Assembly: GCA_964623815.1 (NCBI GenBank)
Contig: CAZUVR010000021.1
Location: 1 to 64,000 of the forward strand
DNA length: 64,000 nucleotides
Source: Chroococcopsis sp964623815
GTDB lineage: Bacteria > Cyanobacteriota > Cyanobacteriia > Cyanobacteriales > Microcystaceae
Direction of reading: 5' to 3'
Shown here: positions 1 through 9,492 of the stretch, piece by piece
Layout: each line of letters starts with the position of its first letter
How positions within the stretch are numbered: position 1 is the stretch's first letter
Made by a program: the position numbers and the translations under genes
Notes under the pieces: model-generated
Told to the model about the DNA's origin: nothing
Seen by the model: the letters and a program-made list of their open reading frames with translations, nothing else
Databases searched by the model: none

Positions 1-2631
1 TCAAGAAGCTAACTCGGGGGGCTGATGTTTCTTAATTAGCTCGATCGCCTTACCGACACTTTCTGGGAAAATCACCACCAAACCGCCCGAACTAACTCCG
101 GCGAGAGCTTTTTCTAGTGCCTCCGTCTCGTTGAGAATTACTTCGGGATGGAAATCAGGTTTTTCCTCGATGATCCCCTTAAGGATAAGATCCGCCACCT
201 CGCCTCGATTGCGCCCTCTGGTATCTTCGTCTTCTTTAACGATGATGCGATCGAACATTCCCGCCGATAATTTGCCCAGTAGGATTAAATCATCGTCTCG
301 ACGATCGCCAGGGCCACCCACAACACCGATTCTCTCACCCTGCCAGTTACGCACGAACTGCCCTACCGCTTCGTATCCGGCGGGATTGTGAGCGTAATCT
401 ATCAGAGCATGATGATTACCGAGATTAAATAAATTCATCCTACCCGGAGTTTGCGCCGCCGATGGCACGAATGTTCTCACACCTTGACGGATGATTTCGA
501 TGTCCACACCTTGAACGTAAGCCGCCAAACAGGCCGCCAGGGCATTAGCGATCATGAAAGGAGCCATTCCCTTCATCGTCACTGGTATATGAACTGCCTC
601 TTCAATCCTCAGAGTCCATTCCCCTTCCACGATTGACAGGAAGCCATTCTCATATACCGCCGCCATACCGCCCCTGCGCAGATGCTCTTTAATTAGAGGG
701 TTTTCTGGATTCATAGAGAAGTAAGCTACTTTTCCCTTAGTTTTTTCCGTCATTGCCGATACTAAGGGATCATCCGCGTTCAATACCGTATGACCGTAGG
801 GGCTGACTACTTCGGCGATGACGCTTTTCACCTTTGCCATCTGTTCGATCGTATCTATATCCCCGATACCGAGGTGATCCGCCGCCACATTGAGGATTAC
901 CCCCACATCGCACTGATTGAAAGCCAAACCGGAGCGCAGTATACCCCCCCGGGCGGTTTCCAGTACTGCCACCTCTACCGTAGGATCTTTCAGGATCATG
1001 GTGGCGCTGTAGGGCCCTGTGTTATCTCCTTTTTCTACCAGATAATTGCCTATATAGATGCCATCGGTGGTAGTGAAACCTACTACTTTTCCTGTTTGCC
1101 TGTAGATATGGGCGATAAGGCGACTGGTGGTAGTTTTCCCGTTAGTTCCCGTGATGGCAAGGATGGGTATGCGAGACGGTGTATTGGGGGGGAACAGCAT
1201 ATCGATAACCGGTGCCGCCACGTTACGGGGTAAACCGCGACTTGGGGCGACGTGCATTCGGAAACCTGGAGCCGCGTTTACTTCTACAATTACCCCGTCT
1301 ACTTCCCGTAACGGTTTGCGAATATCGGCGGTAACTACGTCTATACCCGCAATATCGAGTCCGATTAACTTCGCCACCCGTTCTGCTATCCAAACGTTTT
1401 CCGGGTGGATTTCGTCGGTTCTATCTACCGCTATACCCCCAGTGCTGAGGTTCGCCGTCGCCCGCAGATAGGCGATTTGACCCGAGGGTAATACGCTCGA
1501 TAATTCGTAACCCTGACGGCCCAAGACGTTGAGAGCGGTACGATCGAGCTTAATCTTCGTCAGTACGTTATCGTGTCCTTCGCCGCGATTGGGATCTTGA
1601 TTGGTTATCTCGATCAGTTGTTCGATTGTCGATACACCATCCCCGATAACGTGGGCGGGGATTCTTTCCGCCACCGCTATCACTTTACCGTTAACTACCA
1701 GCACCCGATGATCGCTGCCTTTATAGTAACGTTCCACTATCACCGATCGCGTTTTAGAAGCTGTGCTGGCTAAATCGTAGGCTTCCTCAGCTTCTTGCTT
1801 GCTGTTGATGTCGATCGTGATTCCCCGCCCGTGATTTCCGTCCAAGGGCTTGATCACAATCGGAAAACCTCCCACATCCTTGATAGCGTCTTCCAGTTCA
1901 TCTAAATATTGAATTACCGTACCTCTCGGTACTGGTATGCCCGCATCTTTTAAAATCGTTTTCGTGCCTTCTTTATCACAGGCCAGCTCTACCGCTAAAA
2001 TTCCTGACTTGCTGCTCAGCGTTGCCTGAATCCGCTTTTGATAGATTCCGTAGCCTAGCTGTACCATCGCCCGGGCGTTGAGCATCATCCAGGGTATCTG
2101 TCGCGCTTGTGCTTCCTTGACGATCGTTTCCGTACTTGGCCCTAGCGCCGCGTTAGCGCATAAATCTCTTAAATCAGCTAAATCCTGTTGTAATTCTTCG
2201 TTTGGATAGGTTCCGGTATCTACTATCGATTGACACATCCTTACCGCCGCCCTACCCGCGTAGCGGCCCGCCTGTTCATCTACGTACTCATACACCACGT
2301 TATAAACCCCGGGTGTGGAAGTTTCCCTTGTACGCCCGAAACCTACGGGGGTGCCCGCCAATTCCTGTAATTCTAGGGCGATATGCTCGATAATATGCCC
2401 CATATAGGTACCTGTTTGTACCCGCTCGAAAAAGCCTCCCCGATACCCGGGTGAGCAATAGTGTTCGATTAAACTGGGTAGTACCTGTACTAATCCTTCG
2501 TAAAAACCAGGAATTTCGTTAGAGGGCTTCTGGGCTAAATCTTCTAAGTCCAGACGCATAACTATTAATTTTTCTCGTCGGACGCTCCAGTAATTAGGGC
2601 CGCGTAGAGTTTGTGTTCTGAGGATTTTCAT
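1..2631 (-). CDS. cphA: Cyanophycin synthetase
   Basis: Makes cyanophycin (multi-L-arginyl-poly-L-aspartate), the cytoplasmic nitrogen reserve, by ATP-dependent addition of Asp and Arg. The 876-residue length is normal for the family. An N-terminal domain is followed by an ATP-grasp domain (about 215-475, with the glycine-rich KPLDGNHGRG at 261-270) and a Mur-ligase-like domain whose P-loop GTNGKT lies at 495-500. These two active centres are the known arrangement of CphA. The gene is complete, its stop codon occupying bases 1-3. It lies 104 bases downstream of the cyanophycinase gene on the same strand, so synthesis and breakdown genes are probably co-transcribed. Identification is very secure. 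Confidence 0.97.
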   Translation of the reverse strand: MKILRTQTLRGPNYWSVRREKLIVMRLDLEDLAQKPSNEIPGFYEGLVQVLPSLIEHYCSPGYRGGFFERVQTGTYMGHIIEHIALELQELAGTPVGFGRTRETSTPGVYNVVYEYVDEQAGRYAGRAAVRMCQSIVDTGTYPNEELQQDLADLRDLCANAALGPSTETIVKEAQARQIPWMMLNARAMVQLGYGIYQKRIQATLSSKSGILAVELACDKEGTKTILKDAGIPVPRGTVIQYLDELEDAIKDVGGFPIVIKPLDGNHGRGITIDINSKQEAEEAYDLASTASKTRSVIVERYYKGSDHRVLVVNGKVIAVAERIPAHVIGDGVSTIEQLIEITNQDPNRGEGHDNVLTKIKLDRTALNVLGRQGYELSSVLPSGQIAYLRATANLSTGGIAVDRTDEIHPENVWIAERVAKLIGLDIAGIDVVTADIRKPLREVDGVIVEVNAAPGFRMHVAPSRGLPRNVAAPVIDMLFPPNTPSRIPILAITGTNGKTTTSRLIAHIYRQTGKVVGFTTTDGIYIGNYLVEKGDNTGPYSATMILKDPTVEVAVLETARGGILRSGLAFNQCDVGVILNVAADHLGIGDIDTIEQMAKVKSVIAEVVSPYGHTVLNADDPLVSAMTEKTKGKVAYFSMNPENPLIKEHLRRGGMAAVYENGFLSIVEGEWTLRIEEAVHIPVTMKGMAPFMIANALAACLAAYVQGVDIEIIRQGVRTFVPSAAQTPGRMNLFNLGNHHALIDYAHNPAGYEAVGQFVRNWQGERIGVVGGPGDRRDDDLILLGKLSAGMFDRIIVKEDEDTRGRNRGEVADLILKGIIEEKPDFHPEVILNETEALEKALAGVSSGGLVVIFPESVGKAIELIKKHQPPELAS

Positions 2632-2710
2632 GAGTTCTAATTTGACACTGGGCTACTGAGAAGCACAAAGAAGCCATTCGCTATTTTCTAGCTTTCCTGT
2701 GCGGAATAAC

Positions 2711-2725
2711 TGTTCATTATGAACA
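2711..2725. repeat. 15-base perfect inverted repeat between cphB and cphA
   Basis: TGTTCATTATGAACA has two 7-base arms around one central T. It lies in the cphB-cphA spacer, about 80 bases upstream of the cphA start. It could be an operator for cphA or a small RNA hairpin. No GTA-N8-TAC (NtcA) site was seen in the spacer. Function is inferred only from position and symmetry. Confidence 0.4.
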
Positions 2726-2735
2726 TTTTGACTGT

Positions 2736-3590
2736 TCAAACAATTCTCGCTTTCGGCTGATGTTTTTTTAGATGATAGGTATCACCATAAGAGAGAATGT
2801 GAACTCTCAAGTTATGAAGGCTCAAAGGTTCGGATGCGGTAACTCCTGCTTGATTGGTGTAGGACATTTCCCGGGCATCGACTATGGTGACTGTACCGCA
2901 ACCTATGACCTGTAGTTGTCCGTCTAATTCAAACATAGCGCAGGTATCCTCATCGATACCTATACCCAAGCGCTCGGGGTATCCAGAGATAGCGCTCATC
3001 AAGCGTGCCATTCGATTCCGATTGTGGAAATGTTGATCGACGATCACCTCGGGAATGATCCCCAGGCCCATCGCCATATCTACTAAAGCACGATTGGGAG
3101 CCTCGCCACTACTACCACCAGCGATCATGTGATGACCCATCACCGCCGCTCCGGCGCTCGTACCAGCTAGAGATATTTCTCCTCCCTGTACTCGCTGACG
3201 GATTCTATTCATCAGGGGCGTTTCTGATAGCAATCCACAGAGACGTAATTGGTCGCCCCCGGTCAAGAAGACTCCGGTACACTCTTCTACATAGGCCAGG
3301 AATTGGGGGTCTTCTCCTTGTACACGATCCCTAATATCTAATACCTTGACGTATTTCGATCCCATTTCTTCAAAAATTCTCTGATACCGTTCCCCTATTA
3401 TCGTGGGTTCTCGGGAAGCTGAAGGGATGATGGCGATCGCTGACTCCGTACCGCCGGCGCGATTCCAGAAGGTATGCAGTATCTCCTTACCATGTACTTT
3501 ATCTTCAGCCCCACCAATAACTAAAATGGCGGTTTTCGTCGATTGTGGTACGGGATTATCGGATTGTTTGGTTTCTAGATCGACTAACAT
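2736..3590 (-). CDS. cphB: Cyanophycinase
   Basis: Serine-type exopeptidase (peptidase family S51) that releases beta-Asp-Arg dipeptides from cyanophycin. The 284 residues carry the nucleophile motif GTSAGA with Ser145 and the conserved VDQHF (Asp185-Gln186-His187), both diagnostic of the family. The N-terminus (about 20 residues) is polar and variable. It precedes cphA on the same strand in the common cyanobacterial cphB-cphA order. A second cyanophycinase-like gene sits at 30264-31085; this one is the operonic copy and therefore the likely main enzyme. Confidence 0.95.
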   Translation of the reverse strand: MLVDLETKQSDNPVPQSTKTAILVIGGAEDKVHGKEILHTFWNRAGGTESAIAIIPSASREPTIIGERYQRIFEEMGSKYVKVLDIRDRVQGEDPQFLAYVEECTGVFLTGGDQLRLCGLLSETPLMNRIRQRVQGGEISLAGTSAGAAVMGHHMIAGGSSGEAPNRALVDMAMGLGIIPEVIVDQHFHNRNRMARLMSAISGYPERLGIGIDEDTCAMFELDGQLQVIGCGTVTIVDAREMSYTNQAGVTASEPLSLHNLRVHILSYGDTYHLKKHQPKARIV

Positions 3591-3965
3591 AGGTGCTGAT
3601 CAGTGAGCATCTTTAATTCAATTGGCAGTTTTCGGTGAGGATTAAACGGACTTGATGATTCTCCCTTTTTGATGGGACATTTGATCTTACTGTTTCGATG
3701 TCAATCTTAAACAAGATTTTTTAGCGATATTATCGGGAAAATCAGTTAATAAAACGAAATATTTAGACAATTTGCTTCACCTAAAGAATAAGCTGGAGTT
3801 TCCCTTTGTATTGCTCGATATTATAGAGCCGAAAAACCCACGGATAATACAGCATAGTTTAGCACGGATGGAGTTCGCAACAGTAAAGATAGGAAAATCA
3901 TTTTCAACAAGCGTTAGTTAAAAAGTTACACTAGCACTGTATGCGCTTTCGATTAAATAATTCTT
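3591..3965. other. Intergenic region between cphB and trmD (375 bases)
   Basis: Divergent spacer between cphB (minus) and trmD (plus). It must hold the promoters of the cphBA pair and of trmD. It is AT-rich. I found no tRNA, riboswitch, long inverted repeat or credible small ORF, and no perfect NtcA site. Confidence 0.5.
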
Positions 3966-4664
3966 GTGCAGTTTGATATTGTTACTTTGTTTCCAGATTT
4001 CTTCTCATCTCCCCTGAGTTCGGGATTGTTGGCTAGAGCATTAGAAAAAGGCATAGCCCGGGTTAATTTAATCAATCCGAGGGATTTCACCCGTGATAAA
4101 CACCGCCGCGTTGATGATGAGCCTTACGGAGGAGGAGTAGGGATGTTACTCAAACCCGAGCCGATTTTCGCCGCCGTAGAATCTCTGCCGAGTTTACCCC
4201 GTCGAGAAATAATCCTCATGACACCTCAGGGGCAACCCCTCAATCAAGAGATTCTTTGGGATTTCGCCAACCATTACGATCAGTTGATCTTGATCTGCGG
4301 ACATTACGAGGGAGTCGATGAGCGCATCTGTGAACATTTAGTAACTAGGGAAATTTCTTTAGGGGATTTCGTTCTCACCTGCGGCGAAATCCCCGCTCTT
4401 ACCATCGTTAACGGTGTTATCCGTCTGTTACCGGGCACTGTCGGGAAGGAAGAATCTCTCAAGGCGGAAAGTTTTGAAACCGGCCTGCTCGATTATCCCC
4501 AGTATACCCGGCCGCCCGTATTCAGAAATTGGGAAGTACCTCTAGTTCTCCGTTCCGGCAACCACGAGAGTATCGCATCCTGGCGCTATCAACAACAGTT
4601 AAAGCGTACTAAAGAACGCCGGCCGGATTTATGGGAAAAATGGTTAGACCATCACAATCCCTAA
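3966..4664 (+). CDS. trmD: tRNA (guanine-N1)-methyltransferase
   Basis: SPOUT-fold enzyme that methylates G37 of tRNAs using S-adenosylmethionine and so prevents +1 frameshifting. The 232 residues start MQFDIVTLFPDFF, typical of TrmD, and include the family segments DEPYGGGVGMLLKPEP and ICGHYEGVDERI that line the cofactor knot. The start codon is GTG with no obvious Shine-Dalgarno sequence; the homology begins exactly there. Its stop interlocks with that of hisIE on the other strand (four shared bases, 4661-4664). Confidence 0.96.
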   Translation: MQFDIVTLFPDFFSSPLSSGLLARALEKGIARVNLINPRDFTRDKHRRVDDEPYGGGVGMLLKPEPIFAAVESLPSLPRREIILMTPQGQPLNQEILWDFANHYDQLILICGHYEGVDERICEHLVTREISLGDFVLTCGEIPALTIVNGVIRLLPGTVGKEESLKAESFETGLLDYPQYTRPPVFRNWEVPLVLRSGNHESIASWRYQQQLKRTKERRPDLWEKWLDHHNP

Positions 4665-5296
4665 CGCTTTCTCGCCTCTAATTGCCGGTATACATCGGTT
4701 AAAGGTACGCGATGATAGGCGAGGGCTACTAAAGTGTGATACAGTAAGTCGGCTACTTCGGCCGCGATCGCACTCTTCTCGTCATCCTTACAAGCCATCA
4801 CCACCTCAGCCGCTTCTTCACCGATCTTCTTCAGTATCTTATTATCGCCCCCCGCCATCAATTTACAGGTATAGGAATCAGGATTTGGTTTATCGCGGCG
4901 CTCACAGATGACATCGTACAATCCCGCTAGGGTATGGGAGGAAGGTTTCTGCTTTTCCCCGGATATAGCATGAAAACAGCTTCTCTCTCCAGTATGACAG
5001 GCTATATCCCCGATTTGCTCGATCGTTAACAGTAGGGCATCGCTATCACAGTCATAGCGAATGTCTTTCAGTTTCTGGATGTGTCCTGATGTAGCTCCCT
5101 TGTGCCATAATTCCTCTCGGGATCTGCTCCAGTACCAAACCTCTCCGGTGGCTAAAGTTTTTTCTAAGGACTCTCGATTCATCCAGGCCATCATTAATAC
5201 AGTGCCGTCGAGATAATCTTGAGCTATTGCTGGTACTAAACCCTGCTCGTTATATTTAATAACCCCAGGGTTAACTAAACGGGTAAATGAGGACAT
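4661..5296 (-). CDS. hisI: Bifunctional phosphoribosyl-AMP cyclohydrolase / phosphoribosyl-ATP pyrophosphatase
   Basis: Second and third steps of histidine synthesis in one polypeptide (HisIE). The N-terminal HisI half (about 1-120) has the LMMAWMNRESLEKT and GEVWYWSRSREELWHKG segments and a cysteine/histidine metal site (CDSDALLL, ACHTGERSCF). The C-terminal HisE half (about 120-211) contains the pyrophosphatase motif KKIGEEAAEVVMA. 211 residues fits fused HisIE. hisA lies 2.6 kb away on the same strand, separated by unrelated genes, so the his genes are dispersed as usual in cyanobacteria. Confidence 0.96.
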   Translation of the reverse strand: MSSFTRLVNPGVIKYNEQGLVPAIAQDYLDGTVLMMAWMNRESLEKTLATGEVWYWSRSREELWHKGATSGHIQKLKDIRYDCDSDALLLTIEQIGDIACHTGERSCFHAISGEKQKPSSHTLAGLYDVICERRDKPNPDSYTCKLMAGGDNKILKKIGEEAAEVVMACKDDEKSAIAAEVADLLYHTLVALAYHRVPLTDVYRQLEARKR

Positions 5297-5317
5297 AATA
5301 CAAGTAATTTTCCCTGA

Positions 5318-6226
5318 TTAATTTTGTTGAGCGCTGACGGAATTATTCCTGTATTGCTCCAATCTTTCCTCGGCTTTATCCATGATTTCTGCCATATTTT
5401 GAATCAACTCTCCTGGGAAAGCTTCTAATACTTTAGTCGATAGAGAAAAGCGATTTCTATATTCATCTATTTCGGTGATTACTACCTTAATCGGTTGACC
5501 TACTTTGAAGAGAGCGTTGAGATTCTCGATCGTCCCGCCGCTAATTTGCTTGATATGTAATAGTCCCGTAACACCTCCGCAGTCTACGAACAATCCGTAT
5601 GGTTGTAGTTTTACTACTGTGCCCGACACCAGATTGCCTACTATCAATTGATCCATCATCGCCGCTTTAGCAATTTCCCGTTGAGATAAAACAAGCTTAT
5701 TTTTATCTTGATCTACTTCGATAAAATTAGCGCTTAAAGTTTGACCTATCAGAGAATCGAGATCATTTTTTTCGATTAAATGAGAGCGGGGGATAAACGC
5801 TTTTAAGCCGTTAAATTCTGCCGTCACACCACCTTTATTAACTCCTGTGATGCGTACCTGTACCGGTTTTTTCGTTTCTGAAATCTCGCCCACTTCTTCC
5901 CAGGCTTCTTTTAATAATAGTTGGCGACGGGAGAGAGTAACCTGTCCCTCGGCATCCTGTTCTTTAATTATCAAAAACTCGATTTCCACGCCGAGGGGTA
6001 CTATTTCTTCTAGGGGGGCCTCTACCGATAAACCCACTTCATACACTGGCAGAAAAGCGGAAGATTTGCCGCCAATATCTACATAAACCCCATCTGATAT
6101 ATGTTGAACCACTTTACCCTTAACTACTTGCCCTTTCTCGAATTGGTAATCGTATTTTGATAGGGCACGGGCAAAATCATCCATAGAAAAGGATGACTTA
6201 TTAGAGGGGCTAGATTTAGAGGCCAT
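5318..6226 (-). CDS. rpsA: Small ribosomal protein S1 family protein (three S1 domains)
   Basis: RNA-binding protein of the cyanobacterial/plastid short S1 type: 302 residues with three S1 (OB-fold) repeats, roughly 32-105, 118-185 and 195-270 (for example GQVVKGKVVQHISDGVYVDI and GNLVSGTVVKLQPYGLFVDC). Bacterial S1 of E. coli type has six. Cyanobacteria often carry two such genes; this 302-residue one may be the second (Rps1b-type) copy rather than the canonical ribosomal one, which I cannot settle from the sequence. The C-terminal tail is charged and probably helical. It lies 21 bases upstream of hisIE. Confidence 0.88.
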   Translation of the reverse strand: MASKSSPSNKSSFSMDDFARALSKYDYQFEKGQVVKGKVVQHISDGVYVDIGGKSSAFLPVYEVGLSVEAPLEEIVPLGVEIEFLIIKEQDAEGQVTLSRRQLLLKEAWEEVGEISETKKPVQVRITGVNKGGVTAEFNGLKAFIPRSHLIEKNDLDSLIGQTLSANFIEVDQDKNKLVLSQREIAKAAMMDQLIVGNLVSGTVVKLQPYGLFVDCGGVTGLLHIKQISGGTIENLNALFKVGQPIKVVITEIDEYRNRFSLSTKVLEAFPGELIQNMAEIMDKAEERLEQYRNNSVSAQQN

Positions 6227-6301
6227 GTTACTTCCGAACGTTTATCCAAGAAAAAAATTGATCTATCTCCAGTTTAATCCTGAAGCTTTATAAATTAACC
6301 A

Positions 6302-7039
6302 CTAATTTTTTAGGGTGCTAAACAACTCTAACACATGACCCAGAGCCTCGGCAGCAGCAGAGGGATTATAGCTCCCCCTCTGATCGCAAAAGAAGCCGTG
6401 ATCTGCATTAGGATATTTAAAGATTTTATAAGCGACACCGGCATCTTTTAGAGCTTGTTCGATTTCATCCACCTGACTTAGGGGAATACTGACATCTTTT
6501 TCTCCGAAAAATGCGTACATCCTGCCTTTAATGCGCGGGGTGCGGCTTAGGGTAGGCTCTCCTCTCCCAGGTGTCATGCTGGTGATTCCGGCACCGTAAA
6601 AGGAGGCGGTGACTTTAATATCTTCTAGGGTAGCCGCTAGATAAACTACATGACCACCGAAACAGAAACCGATCGTCCCCACCCCGTTTTTCTGTACCTC
6701 GGGTAAAGTGTAGAGATAATCTATGGTGGCTTTAATATCGCTTTCTAACTCTGCGGCTGTTGTTCGGTCTTTGTATTGTCTGCCGATTTGTATATCTTCA
6801 GGGGTGTAACCAGTTTCAAAGCCGGGGGCGATTCTCTGGTATATGGCGGGTGCTACAGCCACATAGCCCTCTTGAGCGATACGCCGGGTTACATCCCTGA
6901 TATGGTCGTTGACTCCGAAAATTTCCTGTACGACGATGATAGCCGGGTATACTCCCTCGGCAACCGGTTTAGCCAGATAGGCGGAGATGTTTAAATCACC
7001 GTTGGGGATAGTAACAAAATTGCTGTTTATATCAACCAT
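6302..7039 (-). CDS. Dienelactone hydrolase family protein
   Basis: Alpha/beta hydrolase of 245 residues, probably cytoplasmic. The nucleophile elbow is GFCFGG, with cysteine as in true dienelactone hydrolases, and the catalytic histidine lies in NADHGFF near the C-terminus. The N-terminal VVQEIFGVNDHIRDVTRR is typical of the family. The substrate cannot be deduced; many cyanobacteria have such a gene outside any aromatic degradation pathway. Six bases separate it from the upstream HAD-phosphatase gene, so the two are likely co-transcribed. Confidence 0.92.
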   Translation of the reverse strand: MVDINSNFVTIPNGDLNISAYLAKPVAEGVYPAIIVVQEIFGVNDHIRDVTRRIAQEGYVAVAPAIYQRIAPGFETGYTPEDIQIGRQYKDRTTAAELESDIKATIDYLYTLPEVQKNGVGTIGFCFGGHVVYLAATLEDIKVTASFYGAGITSMTPGRGEPTLSRTPRIKGRMYAFFGEKDVSIPLSQVDEIEQALKDAGVAYKIFKYPNADHGFFCDQRGSYNPSAAAEALGHVLELFSTLKN

Positions 7040-7045
7040 GAGTAG

Positions 7046-7861
7046 TTAGAGGATAAATTTTTCTAGGGCGAGTGCCACCCCATCCGATTCTACAGAAGGA
7101 GCCACCCAATCAGCCAGGGCTTTCACTTCATCAGGAGCGTCGCCCATAGCGATCGCAAGTCCCGCATAGGATAACATGGTGACATCGTTAAAATTATCGC
7201 CGATCGTCATCACCTGTTCTGGCTTTAACCCTAATATTTTCTCCGCCAGATGGGCTACCGCCGCGCCTTTAGTGGCTTCTGGGTGGGTGGCTTCAAAAAA
7301 AGTTTCGGTAGATTGGGTTAAATACAATTGTTCTGATGTGTAACGCTTACCGAGAGTCTGCCACAATAGAGCGATGATACTGCTATCCTTTCCCATCGCC
7401 AGGATTTTCGTCGGATGTTTATCGATGACGGTGCGGAGATCTTCGACTAAGATGGGTTTAACGCCCGATCGCTTTCCGTAGGATACAGTATCGTTATTGA
7501 CATAACTCACATAGAGATTATCGTCTATATAGATATGTACCCCTAAATGAGATTTCCACTCGGGTTGACGGAGATATTCGACTAAATCTAGGGCTATCTC
7601 AGTGGGTACTGGGATATGTCGGTGTAGCTTGCCATCTGCGGGATTCTGTATCCAGGCCCCGTTATAGGCAATAAGGGGCTGAGAGGATTTAATGCGTTTA
7701 TGAAAGCGCAGGGCTGACTGATACATCCTACCTGTTGCTATGGCTACGGGAATACCCTTACTCTGTACCTGGGCGATGGCATCTCGGATGGCTTCATTGA
7801 CATCGTTGGATTTACCAGCGATGGTGCCATCTACGTCTACTACTACTAAGCGAATATCCAC
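7046..7861 (-). CDS. Cof-type HAD-IIB family hydrolase
   Basis: Haloacid dehalogenase superfamily phosphatase, 271 residues. Motif I is VVDVDGTIAG at the N-terminus (nucleophile Asp in DVDGT), motif II the Thr of AIATGR, and motif IV is IGDNFNDVTML close to the C-terminus; a type IIB cap lies between. Such proteins dephosphorylate small phosphorylated metabolites such as sugar phosphates or cofactors; the exact substrate is unknown. It is immediately upstream of the dienelactone hydrolase-like gene. Confidence 0.93.
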   Translation of the reverse strand: MDIRLVVVDVDGTIAGKSNDVNEAIRDAIAQVQSKGIPVAIATGRMYQSALRFHKRIKSSQPLIAYNGAWIQNPADGKLHRHIPVPTEIALDLVEYLRQPEWKSHLGVHIYIDDNLYVSYVNNDTVSYGKRSGVKPILVEDLRTVIDKHPTKILAMGKDSSIIALLWQTLGKRYTSEQLYLTQSTETFFEATHPEATKGAAVAHLAEKILGLKPEQVMTIGDNFNDVTMLSYAGLAIAMGDAPDEVKALADWVAPSVESDGVALALEKFIL

Positions 7862-7941
7862 GTTAGTCTTTGGAAGATTTTCCCTTTTAGCATAATTGAA
7901 TTTGCGATCGATTAATATTTACGAGAGAAATTAATAACCGC

Positions 7942-8706
7942 CTAAACCAAAAAATTATCCGGAGGAACATCCTGCCAACGTCCCGGGCCGATCGCTCTTA
8001 TCGCTTCTTTCAGATTAACATTTCCCGTATATAGGGCCCGCCCGACGATTACCCCAGTAACCCCCGCCGGCTCTAAACTCAATAAACTTAGTAAATCCGT
8101 TAGTGAACTGATCCCACCGGAGGCGATGACGGGAATATCTATCTTATCGGCTAATTCCCGCAGGGCGTTCAAATTCGGCCCCGACAGGGTACCATCCCGG
8201 TGAATATCGGTATAGATAATCGCGGCTGCCCCTTTATCCGCCATATCCTGGGCTAAATCCGTCGCCTCTACTGCCGAAGTTTCTAACCAGCCCTTAACCG
8301 CCACTTTGCCATCGCGGGCATCGATGCCGACGATTATCTGCCCGGGGAAAGCCTGACACAACTCCAAGACGAGAGAGGGATTTTCTACCGCGATCGTTCC
8401 CAAGATCACCTGTTTCACACCTATATCAAGTAATTGCTTAACGCTGGCGTAGTCTCTCAATCCCCCCCCTACCTGTACCAGCAGAGATAGGCTCTCGACT
8501 ATTCTAGAAATACTTGACAGATTGACAGGTTTACCCTCTCTTGCTCCGTCCAAATCTACTAGATGTATGCGGGTAGCACCCTGATCCGCCCAATCTTGAG
8601 CCACGACGAGAGGATTATCGTTAAAAACCTGGGAGCGTTCATAATCGCCCTGATAAAGCCGGACACATTGACCATCTAAAATATCGATCGCGGGGATAAC
8701 TTCCAT
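7942..8706 (-). CDS. hisA: ProFAR isomerase (phosphoribosylformimino-AICAR-P isomerase)
   Basis: Fourth step of histidine biosynthesis, a TIM-barrel isomerase. The sequence begins MEVIPAIDILDGQCVRLYQG, the standard HisA start with catalytic Asp in AIDI, and includes VQVGGGLRD and VIASGGIS phosphate-binding loops and the second catalytic Asp in YTDIHRDGT. The frame extends eight codons upstream to 8730, but family alignment and a GGGAGAAAA-type ribosome site before it favour the ATG at 8706. Confidence 0.96.
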   Translation of the reverse strand: MEVIPAIDILDGQCVRLYQGDYERSQVFNDNPLVVAQDWADQGATRIHLVDLDGAREGKPVNLSSISRIVESLSLLVQVGGGLRDYASVKQLLDIGVKQVILGTIAVENPSLVLELCQAFPGQIIVGIDARDGKVAVKGWLETSAVEATDLAQDMADKGAAAIIYTDIHRDGTLSGPNLNALRELADKIDIPVIASGGISSLTDLLSLLSLEPAGVTGVIVGRALYTGNVNLKEAIRAIGPGRWQDVPPDNFLV

Positions 8707-8808
8707 AACTTTTTCTCCCTGAGTGAGCAATATTCGATCCTACCGCACCGATTGTTAGGATATAAACTATTGAGCGACAATAGCAGTAATTCGTCTTAAC
8801 AAAACTTC

Positions 8809-9378
8809 ATGAACAGAAGACCAAGATATTCATCTCCCCCGCCCCGCTCCTCCGGCCGCTCGGGCTATTCCGACTCTGGGGGTGGAGGTGGAGGAGGTGG
8901 CTTTAAATTAACTTACGCCACCATCGCCCTGCTCGCCGGCATATTTATCCTGGGCATGGGTGTGGGCATAGGTTTTAGCTCTACGGCGAGTTTCACCCCG
9001 GAAAACGTCGCCTCTAGAGAAGTGATTGATCGCAGTGCCCCCAACGCCGAGGTTTGTGTACAATTCGGGGCCAGCGCCATCGTCACCGATATGAGAGTCT
9101 TCGTCACCCTCAACCCCTTCAACGTTTACGTCACCCAACCTGTAATGCAGCCGGGCTGTGTCTTACGGCGTAACAACTGGTCGATATTAGAACAGCAAAA
9201 GTTAGTAGATTCCCAACAGGTGAACGATTGTAAAAATCGCATGAACACTTTCGGATTTACGGGGCCGCTAGAGGGTAAACCGAAGATCGATTGTATATAT
9301 CAGAATGAAGCCGCAGGAAACTTGTTCATCAATCAACCCGGTGCCGTAGGCCCCCGACCAGCTACGGATAAATTCTAA
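8809..9378 (+). CDS. DUF3172 domain-containing membrane-anchored protein
   Basis: Cyanobacteria-specific protein of unknown function, 189 residues. A low-complexity N-terminus rich in Arg, Pro, Ser and a run of eight glycines (about 1-32) is followed by one membrane helix (about 35-55). The remaining domain has several conserved Cys residues (in EVCVQFG, PGCVLRRNNWS and IDCIY) that could form disulfides if the domain is outside the cytoplasm. Divergent from hisA, 102 bases away. The family call is from recognition of the conserved FNVYVTQPVMQPGCVLRRNN region. Confidence 0.85.
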   Translation: MNRRPRYSSPPPRSSGRSGYSDSGGGGGGGGFKLTYATIALLAGIFILGMGVGIGFSSTASFTPENVASREVIDRSAPNAEVCVQFGASAIVTDMRVFVTLNPFNVYVTQPVMQPGCVLRRNNWSILEQQKLVDSQQVNDCKNRMNTFGFTGPLEGKPKIDCIYQNEAAGNLFINQPGAVGPRPATDKF

Positions 9379-9492
9379 TAAAAATACTCATCCCTTGTTT
9401 GATGGTTTCCGAACAATTCGATAACTTTTAATGATATGCCCAGACTGAACCTAGGGCATATTATTAAGTGTGAGAGTATATCAACCTTAACC

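Noticed and set aside
2632..3965. NtcA site (GTA-N8-TAC) near the cyanophycin genes
   Set aside because: No perfect match was found in the spacer between cphB and cphA or upstream of cphB.
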